This document shows positions 8,415-16,852 of a DNA stretch of 64,000 bases, one piece after another. Below the pieces are notes generated by a model, which was not told the origin of the DNA, made no database searches, and worked only from the letters and a program-made list of their open reading frames with translations. The translations under genes and the position numbers were made by a program. Each line of letters starts with the position of its first letter. The stretch's first letter is position 1. The DNA is from Lachnospiraceae bacterium (lineage in GTDB: Bacteria; Bacillota; Clostridia; Lachnospirales; Lachnospiraceae). The DNA is taken from assembly GCA_017412055.1 (NCBI GenBank), contig JAFQOW010000029.1, forward strand, positions 1 to 64,000, read 5' to 3'.

Positions 8415-9806
8415 TTACCTAAATATATAAGTCAAATGTCCAAAGGAAATATTATCCCCTGGTGTAATAGTATGTTTTTCATAAGGAGCTAAGGGTAGGT
8501 TGTTTAAACATGTGCCATTGGTGGAATTTAAATCTTCTATATAATAAGCTGGTACATTTAAATCGTTCATTTGGCAGCTTATGCGACTGTGAAGTCGACT
8601 GATTATCGGGTTTTGTATGGTGAAGTCGCAGTCGTTACTTTTGCCAATGGTAAAGGGATAATGAGCCAGTTCTATTTTGGAATTCATATCAGTACCTGTG
8701 TAAATAAGAGAATGTATATTATTATTTTCTGGAGCAGATAACAAAACAGTATTTCCTGCATCTTCAATATGGTCAAAATAAAAAGATGGAATATCCTCAC
8801 GGAGTTTTTCTTTACTTAAAAGACTATTAATTGGTCCCTCCATATTTTTGTATATATTATAAGCACCTAAAGCGCTTGAGCCTAGCAGAATAATTACAAG
8901 TACAAAAAATATAGCTAAATCAAGTATATTAAAAAAATACAAACATAAAAGTGTGACTAAGGAGATAAAAAACACGGAAGCCAGTAGTCCTATTCGAAAA
9001 AGCAGTTCTTGAGGTACATGTTTTTTTAAACTTAAATTTTCGGAAGCTTTGGATTTATATAAGGTGCTTTCGTATGAATGAATTGTTGTATTCAAGTCAT
9101 TAACTGTATACTGAGAAATATTCGTAGTCAAAGGAGATGATATAGGTTTGTTCTCTATTGGCTGAGAAGTGCTAATATCTTGTGAGACCTTTGATTGCTC
9201 AGAAGATAAATAGGACATAAGCATATCAGGAGTAAAAGAATCCTTTAAACAATGATTATGAAGAGAATAAGTGATATAAACACATCTTTCATCAGTGTGA
9301 TTTATATGCTTTAATAGGTAATCAAAAAAGCTTCGCAAAGATAGGTTTAGCTCTTCGTTCTTTAAAGGATAATAACATAAAGCAATATTTGAATAATCTG
9401 GACTTAGATAAACAAGCTCTGGTGAGAAAATAAATTTATCAATATCAAGCATATATTTTTCACATAAAACTAATGTATCATATATTTCGTACAGTAATCG
9501 GCTAAGCAAGTTATAATCCAATGGTTTACTTTCTAAGACAACAGCCAAACTTTGAAATCCACTAATATTATAGCAAAAGATAGGTTTGCTATTAATATAT
9601 TGAATGTGGGTTTTTGCTATTCCGTTTATATTGTTATTGATAATAATCTTTATTCGAAAATCTTCTTTATACATAAAGTCGCCTTTAGTAGATTCCAACT
9701 GGGAAGCTACGCACTCTATGGACGAGTCTTCTGTTTGTATCGGTTCAAGACACATTAGATTTTGTCCAATGGATTTTTGATAAGTTATTTTATATTGAGC
9801 GTTCAT
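8415..9806 (-). CDS. FHA-domain protein (DUF6382-type N-terminus)
   Basis: This 463-residue protein has an N-terminal domain of about 200 residues resembling DUF6382 proteins, a Ser/Thr-rich linker, two adjacent transmembrane segments (about residues 275-320) and a C-terminal FHA domain. The FHA core residues are visible: the FTIGKS strand, SRLHSRI and the DLNSTNGT loop. FHA domains bind phosphothreonine, so it may couple Ser/Thr phosphorylation to pilus assembly. It is encoded after the TadE-like gene with 39 bp between them. No Ser/Thr kinase gene is in the window. Confidence 0.85.
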   Translation of the reverse strand: MNAQYKITYQKSIGQNLMCLEPIQTEDSSIECVASQLESTKGDFMYKEDFRIKIIINNNINGIAKTHIQYINSKPIFCYNISGFQSLAVVLESKPLDYNLLSRLLYEIYDTLVLCEKYMLDIDKFIFSPELVYLSPDYSNIALCYYPLKNEELNLSLRSFFDYLLKHINHTDERCVYITYSLHNHCLKDSFTPDMLMSYLSSEQSKVSQDISTSQPIENKPISSPLTTNISQYTVNDLNTTIHSYESTLYKSKASENLSLKKHVPQELLFRIGLLASVFFISLVTLLCLYFFNILDLAIFFVLVIILLGSSALGAYNIYKNMEGPINSLLSKEKLREDIPSFYFDHIEDAGNTVLLSAPENNNIHSLIYTGTDMNSKIELAHYPFTIGKSNDCDFTIQNPIISRLHSRISCQMNDLNVPAYYIEDLNSTNGTCLNNLPLAPYEKHTITPGDNISFGHLTYIFR

Positions 9807-9845
9807 AAGATAATCCTTTCTGCTTATGTAATTTATTTATATAAA

Positions 9846-10238
9846 TTATTTATTTGTGTTATCTTGTTTTTGTTTATTAATAATATTTCTTTTTATAAGA
9901 CAGTAGTATTGTCTTATATATTCACACCTTTCGTAGGATGAAAAAGGAACATTAAAAAAGTTGTCATATTTATCCATTAAGCAAAGCTTTTTTGTATATT
10001 TATTATAGGAGCAGGTATAGCTATTTTTTAGAAGACAAAATTCGTCAAAGGAATTGGCAAATTTAGATTTGTCATATTCCTTTTCTTCGTCGAAATAACT
10101 TTTTATCATACTAGTATAAGCATTAGCTTTAGAGGAAACCTTATCATGAAAATAAAAGCTACACATAATAGATAAAAATATAAAGGATATAATGATTGGA
10201 TATATAAATGATGCTTCTATGGTAAGAGAACCTTTCAT
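9846..10238 (-). CDS. TadE-like pseudopilin (small)
   Basis: This 130-residue protein begins MKGSLTIEASF, a type IVb pseudopilin-like processing site (G before S, E at +5), followed by one hydrophobic helix and a charged, Cys-containing domain of about 95 residues. It fits the TadE-like minor pseudopilins of Tad systems. AAGGAGG lies just upstream of ATG 10238. It follows the prepilin peptidase gene by 15 bp, and that peptidase is the expected processing enzyme. Confidence 0.75.
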   Translation of the reverse strand: MKGSLTIEASFIYPIIISFIFLSIMCSFYFHDKVSSKANAYTSMIKSYFDEEKEYDKSKFANSFDEFCLLKNSYTCSYNKYTKKLCLMDKYDNFFNVPFSSYERCEYIRQYYCLIKRNIINKQKQDNTNK

Positions 10239-10253
10239 ATAAAACCTCCTTTA

Positions 10254-10682
10254 TTAGTAAAAAAACAAATATGTAATAAATGCCGCCATAATAAAAGGTG
10301 CAAAAGGTATGGTACTTTTGCCAGAGATTCCTTTTATAAGAAGTACAATAGAAAACAAGGCGGAATATATAAATGATATCAATATTATAATAAAACCATT
10401 TAACATACCAAGAGATATAGAACATAATATAAATAAAGCACTATCACCATATCCTAAGGCTTCTTTAGATAAAAAAGAAAGCATAAGCATAATAAGTCCT
10501 GGTATAAATGGTAATAAAAAATATACATATTCATGAGCGTTACATATATACCGAAAGCTGTGGTTTATAAATATTAAGATTGTAATAATAGCCACAGGGA
10601 GTATAGGAATAAGTTTTGTCTTAATATCTTTATATGTGCAGTAACAAAGAAATAATGTTACTATAATGTTGGACAAAGTCAT
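10254..10682 (-). CDS. prepilin peptidase (A24 family, TadV/CpaA-like)
   Basis: This 142-residue, strongly hydrophobic protein is a minimal type IV prepilin aspartic peptidase. The two expected aspartates are in KDIKTK (about residue 18) and in the GxGD motif GYGDSALF (about residue 75). It lacks the N-methylation domain, as usual for Tad systems. ATG 10682 follows a GGAGGG ribosome site; the in-frame extension to 10721 would overlap the upstream gene. It probably cleaves the Flp and TadE-like pseudopilins encoded in this operon. Confidence 0.9.
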   Translation of the reverse strand: MTLSNIIVTLFLCYCTYKDIKTKLIPILPVAIITILIFINHSFRYICNAHEYVYFLLPFIPGLIMLMLSFLSKEALGYGDSALFILCSISLGMLNGFIIILISFIYSALFSIVLLIKGISGKSTIPFAPFIMAAFITYLFFY

Positions 10683-10683
10683 A

Positions 10684-11781
10684 TTATTTTCCCTCCAAAC
10701 ATTTTTCGCAAATCTTATCATCTTTTTTTAGGCTAGAGTATTTTATTCTAAAAATATTTCCAGTAAAGCTTGGACAATTTAAAGATAAATGATAACAGTA
10801 TTTAGTTTTTGTTACGTAGACAATAGGGTCCTCTTTTCTTAGCAAATCTGAGGTCTTGTCCACACATTGCAAGCAAGAATTTAATACAGGACTGCGTTTG
10901 GTATATCTAACTGCTTCAGTATAATTTAAAAGATGCTGACAATATCTGTTAAAATGAAATACTTTTCCGTAGGTTGTGTAATATACATATGTATCAACCT
11001 GACTTTGTTTTTGAGCTAATTCCTTACCAGTGTATAGATGTACATAACATCTATTGGTCATATTTAAGTGAAAAAAATTTTCAGGAATAAACGGTAAATT
11101 GATTTGGTAATTAATTATTACATCTGCTATACCTTCATCTAAATCTATGGAGGATGCCAGAAAACTAATTCCTTTTTCGCCATTTTTAATTAAGGGGGAA
11201 TTAAGTAATTTCTTATTTTCTTCATTTATAAATGACTTATGAAGATAGCTGGCAGAGAGCAATGAAGTGCCAAATGTTTTAATCATAGAGTTGGATGAAT
11301 TTTCTAAAGAATTTTTTTCTTCTTTAGAAAGATTTGCATATATACTTGATATATATGCCGTCTTGCTTGCGCCTCTTACGGTTTCTTCCAGAGCAATTTG
11401 CATGCTTAGTTGAATATACATTGCACTTATAAATGAGATAACTGCAAAAACTACTATTATAAAAATAGGAAATCCTATAGCAGCTTCTATGGTAAGGCTG
11501 CCTTTAAGATTGAGTTTAGTCTTAAGATTGAGTTTAGTCTTAAGATTGAGTTTAGTCTTAAGATTGAGTCTATCTCTAAGATTGAGTCTATCTCTAAAAT
11601 CAAGTCTACCCTTTGAAGAGGAGTATAAGTATGGCCTCTCTGAATAATAATTAGAATTAATGATATTAGAGATATGGTTAATATTCGCTTTTTTTATAGA
11701 GCTGTGAACTGGGAGAGTACCAGAATTTTTATATAGAAAATGCATAGCCCTATGAGTTTTTTTATTAAACAGAAAGGTCAT
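10684..11781 (-). CDS. TadE-like protein with hexapeptide repeats and two Cys/His modules
   Basis: This 365-residue protein has a 70-residue N-terminal cytoplasmic part that includes a run of six-residue repeats (about residues 58-92). A KGSLTIEA processing site and transmembrane helix follow, then an extracellular region. Near the C-terminus are two similar modules of the form Y-x-T-x2-[GK]-x2-[FY]H-x4-C-x(n)-C-x2-C, one ending CLQC and the other CEKC; they may bind metal. ATG 11781 sits behind AAGGAGG; upstream in-frame codons overlap the DUF5702 gene. TadE identity is good; the Cys/His modules are my reading. Confidence 0.75.
   Translation of the reverse strand: MTFLFNKKTHRAMHFLYKNSGTLPVHSSIKKANINHISNIINSNYYSERPYLYSSSKGRLDFRDRLNLRDRLNLKTKLNLKTKLNLKTKLNLKGSLTIEAAIGFPIFIIVVFAVISFISAMYIQLSMQIALEETVRGASKTAYISSIYANLSKEEKNSLENSSNSMIKTFGTSLLSASYLHKSFINEENKKLLNSPLIKNGEKGISFLASSIDLDEGIADVIINYQINLPFIPENFFHLNMTNRCYVHLYTGKELAQKQSQVDTYVYYTTYGKVFHFNRYCQHLLNYTEAVRYTKRSPVLNSCLQCVDKTSDLLRKEDPIVYVTKTKYCYHLSLNCPSFTGNIFRIKYSSLKKDDKICEKCLEGK
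11505..11612 (-). repeat. 18-bp in-frame tandem repeat in TadE-like gene
   Basis: About six adjacent 18-bp units encode six-residue steps such as LNLKTK and LNLRDR. The three units nearest the TadE helix are identical, while the distal units vary. Because 18 is a multiple of three, gain or loss of units changes length without breaking the frame. Confidence 0.9.
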
Positions 11782-11798
11782 ACTTATACACCTCCTTA

Positions 11799-13313
11799 TT
11801 AACGGTAGCGGTGATGCCCTGTGCTTTTGTATGTAATTTTTTTTCGAGAAAATATATATGGCAATGAATATGAAATATCTACATCTAAGGAATAAACACA
11901 ATTTGATATTCTAAAATCGTCATTATATTTACTACATATATTCATCTGAATAACATCTAAGGTTCTATAGTATAATGAGATGTTATTCTCTGTGGCTAAA
12001 AGTAATTCAAGATATCTTTTATAAGATAGCCCGCTTTTTCCTTCGTTTTTTGATATGGTAGATTTTGAAAAGGTTGTTAAATCTGAAAGTTCCAGTGTCC
12101 AGGTTTTATCTTCTTTTATCAGAGGAACCTTTTTATTAGAAAGTAAATCTTTAGTATCTAATAGTGCTTCTGCAGTTGCCCATATAGTAAGAATAGTTAT
12201 TCTAGTAAGATACTCAGCTCCTGGAAAGGGTATATAATTAGCTACTTCGGCCGCTTTCTCTGCGTCATTATATTTTTCTTTGTCAGAAAAAAGATACACA
12301 AGATTGCATGCAAGTCGAAAATTTATTATATGGGAGCAACAGTTAATAAAATTCACATCATCTTCATTGGAACCGTGAATAATGTACTCTATGGGATACT
12401 TTAAATATGATTGGTTTTCAGGCTCCAGATAGCAACCAAAAGTATTATAGATATATTCACAAAAATATGCCTTGTCCGAAGATGTTTTAGCAATGTCCTT
12501 TGTGTACCCTAAATTGGCAGCTACACCTTCTTCGGTTAATTGGCAAGTTACTGATGGTAAAACAGCCTTATCAGTAGTAAGAGTTGATACATTTTCTGGT
12601 TTATCTACAAGGAAGGATAAAAGCCCATTTTTTATAATATGTTCAATATATTTTGATGCATTTTCTTTAAAATCTTCAGGCGGGTTATTTGAATTAGAAT
12701 CGGAATTATTACTATCTGAATCTTCTTCTTGTGATGATTCATTATCTTTTGAATCATATTTTCTTAATTCATTGGCCTTATCCATATCTATAGAATTAAA
12801 ATCTATTTCTAAAGCGCCTTTTTCATTTGTCGTGAAAACTTCGGGACGCGCACTATTACTATTATCTTTCAATGTATCAGCGAAAGCGTTTAGTTCCATA
12901 TATTTCACATAATCACAGACTTGTTTTACAAATTCTTTAGCATCATCATCAGTAATGTAGGAAACGTCTTTTATTTTTACATCTTTTACAGTTAAGCTAA
13001 GAAAGCTTGATGTGTCATGTAAAATAGATGCAGGAGTTCTGGTGTTGTAATCAGCATATTTTTTTACTTCATTTTCCAGATTTAGTCCTTGCTCGTTTAG
13101 ACAAAATAGACCGTAGTCCTCAAATAAGGGTAGGCAGTACTGTCCGAATAATGAGTCGAGACTTAAATATGTAATACCCTCGCTTCTTGCCACTAAGGAA
13201 TCAATATGACAGGATTCTAAGGTATAAAAAATAAGGGTTATAATTATGGATAATGAAATGGATAAAAAAATAGTTATGGATCCATTTTGGTTAATGTATT
13301 TTTTTGTTACCAT
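11799..13313 (-). CDS. DUF5702 domain protein of Tad operon
   Basis: This 504-residue protein has one N-terminal hydrophobic helix preceded by NGSITIFLS, then a long extracytoplasmic region with a Ser/Asp/Asn/Glu-rich linker (about residues 190-215). It matches DUF5702 proteins that sit in Clostridia Tad operons in the position of TadF/TadG. ATG 13313 is preferred to the in-frame TTG at 13319 given the spacing from AAGCTAGG. It is probably a minor pseudopilin-like anchor or scaffold; the function is inferred from context. Confidence 0.75.
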   Translation of the reverse strand: MVTKKYINQNGSITIFLSISLSIIITLIFYTLESCHIDSLVARSEGITYLSLDSLFGQYCLPLFEDYGLFCLNEQGLNLENEVKKYADYNTRTPASILHDTSSFLSLTVKDVKIKDVSYITDDDAKEFVKQVCDYVKYMELNAFADTLKDNSNSARPEVFTTNEKGALEIDFNSIDMDKANELRKYDSKDNESSQEEDSDSNNSDSNSNNPPEDFKENASKYIEHIIKNGLLSFLVDKPENVSTLTTDKAVLPSVTCQLTEEGVAANLGYTKDIAKTSSDKAYFCEYIYNTFGCYLEPENQSYLKYPIEYIIHGSNEDDVNFINCCSHIINFRLACNLVYLFSDKEKYNDAEKAAEVANYIPFPGAEYLTRITILTIWATAEALLDTKDLLSNKKVPLIKEDKTWTLELSDLTTFSKSTISKNEGKSGLSYKRYLELLLATENNISLYYRTLDVIQMNICSKYNDDFRISNCVYSLDVDISYSLPYIFSRKKITYKSTGHHRYR

Positions 13314-13325
13314 AGACAACCTAGC

Positions 13326-13529
13326 TTAGAAATTATTTATCTGATTATCTATTTTTGAGAATATAGTAGCGATAAGAGCCTGTATATAGTCTCTAAATAA
13401 AACAAGTATTCCTAAAATGACAACTATAAGAAGAACCATTTCAATAGTACCTATGCCTCGGGAATCTGAAGCGAAGTTTAAAAGTTTATTTGTGAATTTA
13501 TATTTAAGTGTAGTTATAATTTTTTTCAT
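13326..13529 (-). CDS. Flp1-like type IVb pilin
   Basis: This 67-residue protein has a basic N-terminal leader of about 25 residues, the motif SRGIGTIEMV with a glycine before the mature start and Glu at +5, then one hydrophobic helix and a short polar tail. This is the hallmark of the Flp1-like major pilin. GAAGG precedes ATG 13529. It lies between tadC and the DUF5702 gene and should be processed by the prepilin peptidase encoded downstream. Confidence 0.88.
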   Translation of the reverse strand: MKKIITTLKYKFTNKLLNFASDSRGIGTIEMVLLIVVILGILVLFRDYIQALIATIFSKIDNQINNF

Positions 13530-13559
13530 TAGAATACCTTCTTTCTATATTGAATTAGT

Positions 13560-14880
13560 TTAAAAACCTACAGAGAAAAATGCAGGTATAATGACGATTA
13601 CAAGTATTACTGCAAATAAAAGCATCATAGGTAATGTAAGCTTTGTAGATGCCTTTGCACCTTGTTGTAATATAAAAGCTTTATGTTCCAGTAAAGAATT
13701 TGTAACCTCCTCGGACAAATGATGATTAAAATCCTTGTTCCCACGGTTTAAACCACTTACAAGAAGAGATGAAAATTTGATGTAAGAAGGAATTCCAGTC
13801 ATTCGACCAAACTCTTCATATGCGTATGCTTCGTACATTCCGTTTCGTATCTTTTGACAAGTAAGGGTGAGCAGCTCGTATAGGCATCGTTTTTGACCAT
13901 TTTTAGATAGTGAAAAATGATAGTTTTCAACGATTCTATTTAGCGCGTTGTATATACTAAGTCCTGTAAGAATAAGTAATGAAAGCTTTGCCACAAATTC
14001 AGGATAGTCAGCAAGCAATTCTAGATTTTTATTTTGTATGGCTTTCTTTCTATTTTTGTTTTCAAAAACTACTAATAATATGGGTACTAATATCATCAAT
14101 CCAACAAAAAGAAATGGGGGGAAAGTCCTTTTTTGTTTTATAAAATCGCAAGCTTACTTCATTAATGTGGGTGGGTAATTTTATGTTATCTTCATGTAAT
14201 GATGATTCATTATTTATAGCTTCGTTAATATAAGCTGATAATTTTTCCTTTGCTGATAAAGGAGCCTTTGCAGCGGTTATGAAATAACACACTTCAGCTG
14301 TATGTTCCTGCAAAGAAAGTGTGGCGGTTATCTCCACATTCTCTTTATCTTCGAGAAAATTTTCGGTAATAATGTGACCTGTATAATCTATAATTTCGGG
14401 TCTGTCAATGAACCATGAAATTTGTATATTTTCATCTCCTATGTTAGAAGGAAAGCACAGAGGTGAAATTACATTTAAAAACGAGGAATTACCATTTAAG
14501 ACATATGTGTCTAGCTCTGTTCTGTAGTAGGAAAAAATATCAAGAGCTTCTTCAAAGGTCATTTTCTTTTCTTGTATTTCCAGGTCAATGGCTCCAGAAT
14601 ATATTTCGCTATCTACATTAATGGAAATTTTGTTATCTCCATCACCGGAATTGGGTCTGGATATGCTAGTAATCTCTTTATCCTTAGAGTACAGAAGACT
14701 AATACTGTATGTGGTTCCAAAGAAAGAAATAATAATTGTAGACACAAGGGTTAAAAGAATAATTCTTGGAATAAATTCCTGTTGTTTTAATTTGTATTTT
14801 TTATAAAATATCGCAGCACCTAAAGATGCACATATGAGCATGATTACAAAAAAGATAATATATACAATAATACTATTCAT
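13560..14880 (-). pseudogene. tadC: tadC-like inner-membrane protein, frameshifted
   Basis: Two frames together make one TadC/GspF-like platform protein of about 440 residues. Frame one (14880 to about 14119) has an N-terminal pair of transmembrane segments and a soluble domain, and runs out at 14062. Frame two (downstream to 13560) carries the TadC core with DYPEFVAKLSLLI and a C-terminal membrane helix. The frames join at a run of six G on the plus strand (14116-14121). Five bases there would read KDFPPFLFVGLMILV, giving the expected membrane helix. It may be a sequencing error, a phase-variable tract or a true loss. Without it the Tad motor lacks one platform subunit. Confidence 0.8.
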
Positions 14881-14902
14881 AAGAGAAATCCTTTCGTAGA
14901 AA

Positions 14903-15637
14903 TCACTGTATTTTTGATAAGATTTTATATGCCAAATATATTGAAAGCATATAAAAGCATAAGCAAATAAACATTAATAATGCACCTAAGAGATTGCCAT
15001 AAACAGGATTAAAAAATCCAGGCTGTGTGAATTTTATATAAATCATTATCAAAATGGGCATAATAGACATAATTATAAATTCATATTTTTTTCCTGAGAG
15101 AGCAGTATCTATTTCACGTCTGATATCTATTTGCATTCTTATAGACGAAGTAGTAGATAAAATGATATCTATAAGGTTACCACCACTTTTTGATGCAATA
15201 GATAATATTTCGCTAAAGGTTTTTATAGGGTCGATATCTGTTCTTTCTGCAAAATCTTTGAAAAGTAAATCTGGAGGAATATGCAGCATAATTTTGTGTA
15301 CCATTAGTTTCGCTTCATCTTCCATATAGCTTCCCGGGTAAAGAGAGTGTAGCTCTTTTACAGATTCTATAATGGAGTTTTCCAAGGAGTAACCCGTAGA
15401 CAATAAGGAGCTTATTATGTTTATATATTCCTTAAACTGGAAGGTTAAAGTCTTGTCACGCTTGGATTTCAAAGCTTTTCTAAGATATTTGTAAAAGAAA
15501 TATATTCCTGGCATAAAAATAATAAATGCAATTACGGACATAAAAAATAAATATGAAATTATGCCATTTATGATTATATATAAAAGTCCATAAAGCAAAT
15601 ATTCTTGTAGGGATAAGGTATAGTTGTGATAATCCAT
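14903..15637 (-). CDS. tadB: TadB-like inner-membrane platform protein
   Basis: This 244-residue protein belongs to the GspF/TadB family. It has N-terminal hydrophobic segments (about residues 15-50), a helical cytoplasmic domain containing YINIISSLLSTGYSLENS, then two C-terminal membrane helices. AAGGAGG precedes ATG 15637 and overlaps the tadA stop region, suggesting translational coupling. TadB and TadC together form the platform driven by the TadA ATPase. Confidence 0.87.
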   Translation of the reverse strand: MDYHNYTLSLQEYLLYGLLYIIINGIISYLFFMSVIAFIIFMPGIYFFYKYLRKALKSKRDKTLTFQFKEYINIISSLLSTGYSLENSIIESVKELHSLYPGSYMEDEAKLMVHKIMLHIPPDLLFKDFAERTDIDPIKTFSEILSIASKSGGNLIDIILSTTSSIRMQIDIRREIDTALSGKKYEFIIMSIMPILIMIYIKFTQPGFFNPVYGNLLGALLMFICLCFYMLSIYLAYKILSKIQ

Positions 15638-15646
15638 AGTGCCTCC

Positions 15647-16840
15647 TTACGGGGATAAATTATGCTGTAATATCTTATCCTTATGAATAAGCTTGTTACC
15701 GGTTGAGATTAGTCCTTTGTTATAATCAAAAATATATAGTGGATTTAGTACAATGTCTTGTCCATTAAAATGGTCGATTTCACTTATCTCTAAAACGCGT
15801 CTGCCCTTTGAGCTTGTACGTCCCAGGTGAACTATAATATCAATAGCAGAAGCAATTTGACTTTTAATTGCATTTAAGGGGATGTTCATGGCAGTCAAAG
15901 CCATAGTGGCTATACGCTCAAGCATATCATTTGCACTGTTGCCGTGACCTGTTGACATACAGCCATCATGTCCTGTATTCATGGCCTGAAGCATATCTAA
16001 TGCCTCAGGGCCACGAATTTCTCCAATAACCAGCCTGTCAGGTCTCATACGAAGACTTGAATGAATCAAATCTCTTATGGTGATTTCACCAGTTCCTTCC
16101 AGATTTGCCTGACGCATTTCCAGACGTACCAGATTATCTACACCTATTAAAGAAAGTTCTGCAGAGTCCTCAATGGTTATGACACGCTGGTCCTTTGGGA
16201 TATAGTTGGACAGAACATTTAAAAATGTTGTTTTTCCAGAACTTGTTCCACCACTTACGAAAATGTTATATCCAGATATAACAAGTTTCTCTAGAAATTC
16301 GGCAGCATCCCTTGTGATTGACTCTAATTGTATGAGCCGGTCAATGGATAAAGGAGCATTTTGGAATTTTCTTATAGTCACTATGGGACCATCCATAGCA
16401 ATGGGATTTAGAACAATATTTACGCGGGAGCCATCCTTAAGACGAGCATCAGTTATGGGAGTCATTTCATTAACGCGTCTATTGGAGAAAGAAACAATCT
16501 GTTGAATTATACTTTGCAAACGTTCTACGGACTCAAATACTAAATCAGTCTTACAGACAATACCATTTTTTTCTACAAAAATATTGTTAGGCCCGTTGAC
16601 CATAATTTCTGTTATGTCAGGATCCTCTATGAGTTCTTGCAATATATCAAGTCCACGCAGGGAATTCATAATCTTTTTATGATACAAGCATTTATCTTTT
16701 AAAGATAGATGAAAGCCTTTGCTATAAGAAATAATGATTTCATCTATAAGCTTATGAATATCTTCGTCAGATAGGTTGTTATTTGTGTTGATGTTATTAA
16801 TTACCGATTGTCGTAATGCTTCAAAAATAGAACTGTTAAT
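15647..16840 (-). CDS. tadA: Tad pilus assembly ATPase TadA (CpaF), ATT start
   Basis: This is a CpaF/TadA-type secretion ATPase of 397 residues that powers pilus assembly. Visible motifs are the Walker A GGTSSGKTT, the Asp box region TIEDSAELSL, the Walker B-like RPDRLVIGEIRG and the His box STGHGNS. Between the AGGAGG at 16847-16852 and an in-frame TTG at 16687 there is no ATG, GTG or TTG. Yet the 51 codons in between encode the family's usual N-terminal region (LRQSV, LSDEDIHKLIDEII, GFHLSL). I therefore place the start at ATT 16840, six nt after AGGAGG. A TTG 16687 start would remove a conserved region and lacks a ribosome site. Confidence 0.85.
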   Translation of the reverse strand: MNSSIFEALRQSVINNINTNNNLSDEDIHKLIDEIIISYSKGFHLSLKDKCLYHKKIMNSLRGLDILQELIEDPDITEIMVNGPNNIFVEKNGIVCKTDLVFESVERLQSIIQQIVSFSNRRVNEMTPITDARLKDGSRVNIVLNPIAMDGPIVTIRKFQNAPLSIDRLIQLESITRDAAEFLEKLVISGYNIFVSGGTSSGKTTFLNVLSNYIPKDQRVITIEDSAELSLIGVDNLVRLEMRQANLEGTGEITIRDLIHSSLRMRPDRLVIGEIRGPEALDMLQAMNTGHDGCMSTGHGNSANDMLERIATMALTAMNIPLNAIKSQIASAIDIIVHLGRTSSKGRRVLEISEIDHFNGQDIVLNPLYIFDYNKGLISTGNKLIHKDKILQHNLSP

Positions 16841-16846
16841 GTGGCA

Positions 16847-16852
16847 CCTCCT
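16847..16852 (-). promoter_or_regulatory. ribosome binding site for tadA
   Basis: A strong AGGAGG on the minus strand overlaps the tadZ stop codon and lies 6 nt before ATT 16840. It is the only good ribosome site upstream of the conserved N-terminal TadA sequence, so it decides the unusual start. Confidence 0.8.

Noticed and set aside
10159..10425. Minus-strand frame overlapping the prepilin peptidase and TadE-like genes
   Set aside because: Tyr/Phe-rich shadow frame with no ribosome site, spanning two well-supported genes.
16687..16687. TTG as the tadA start
   Set aside because: It lacks a ribosome site and would drop the conserved N-terminal region encoded upstream in the same frame.
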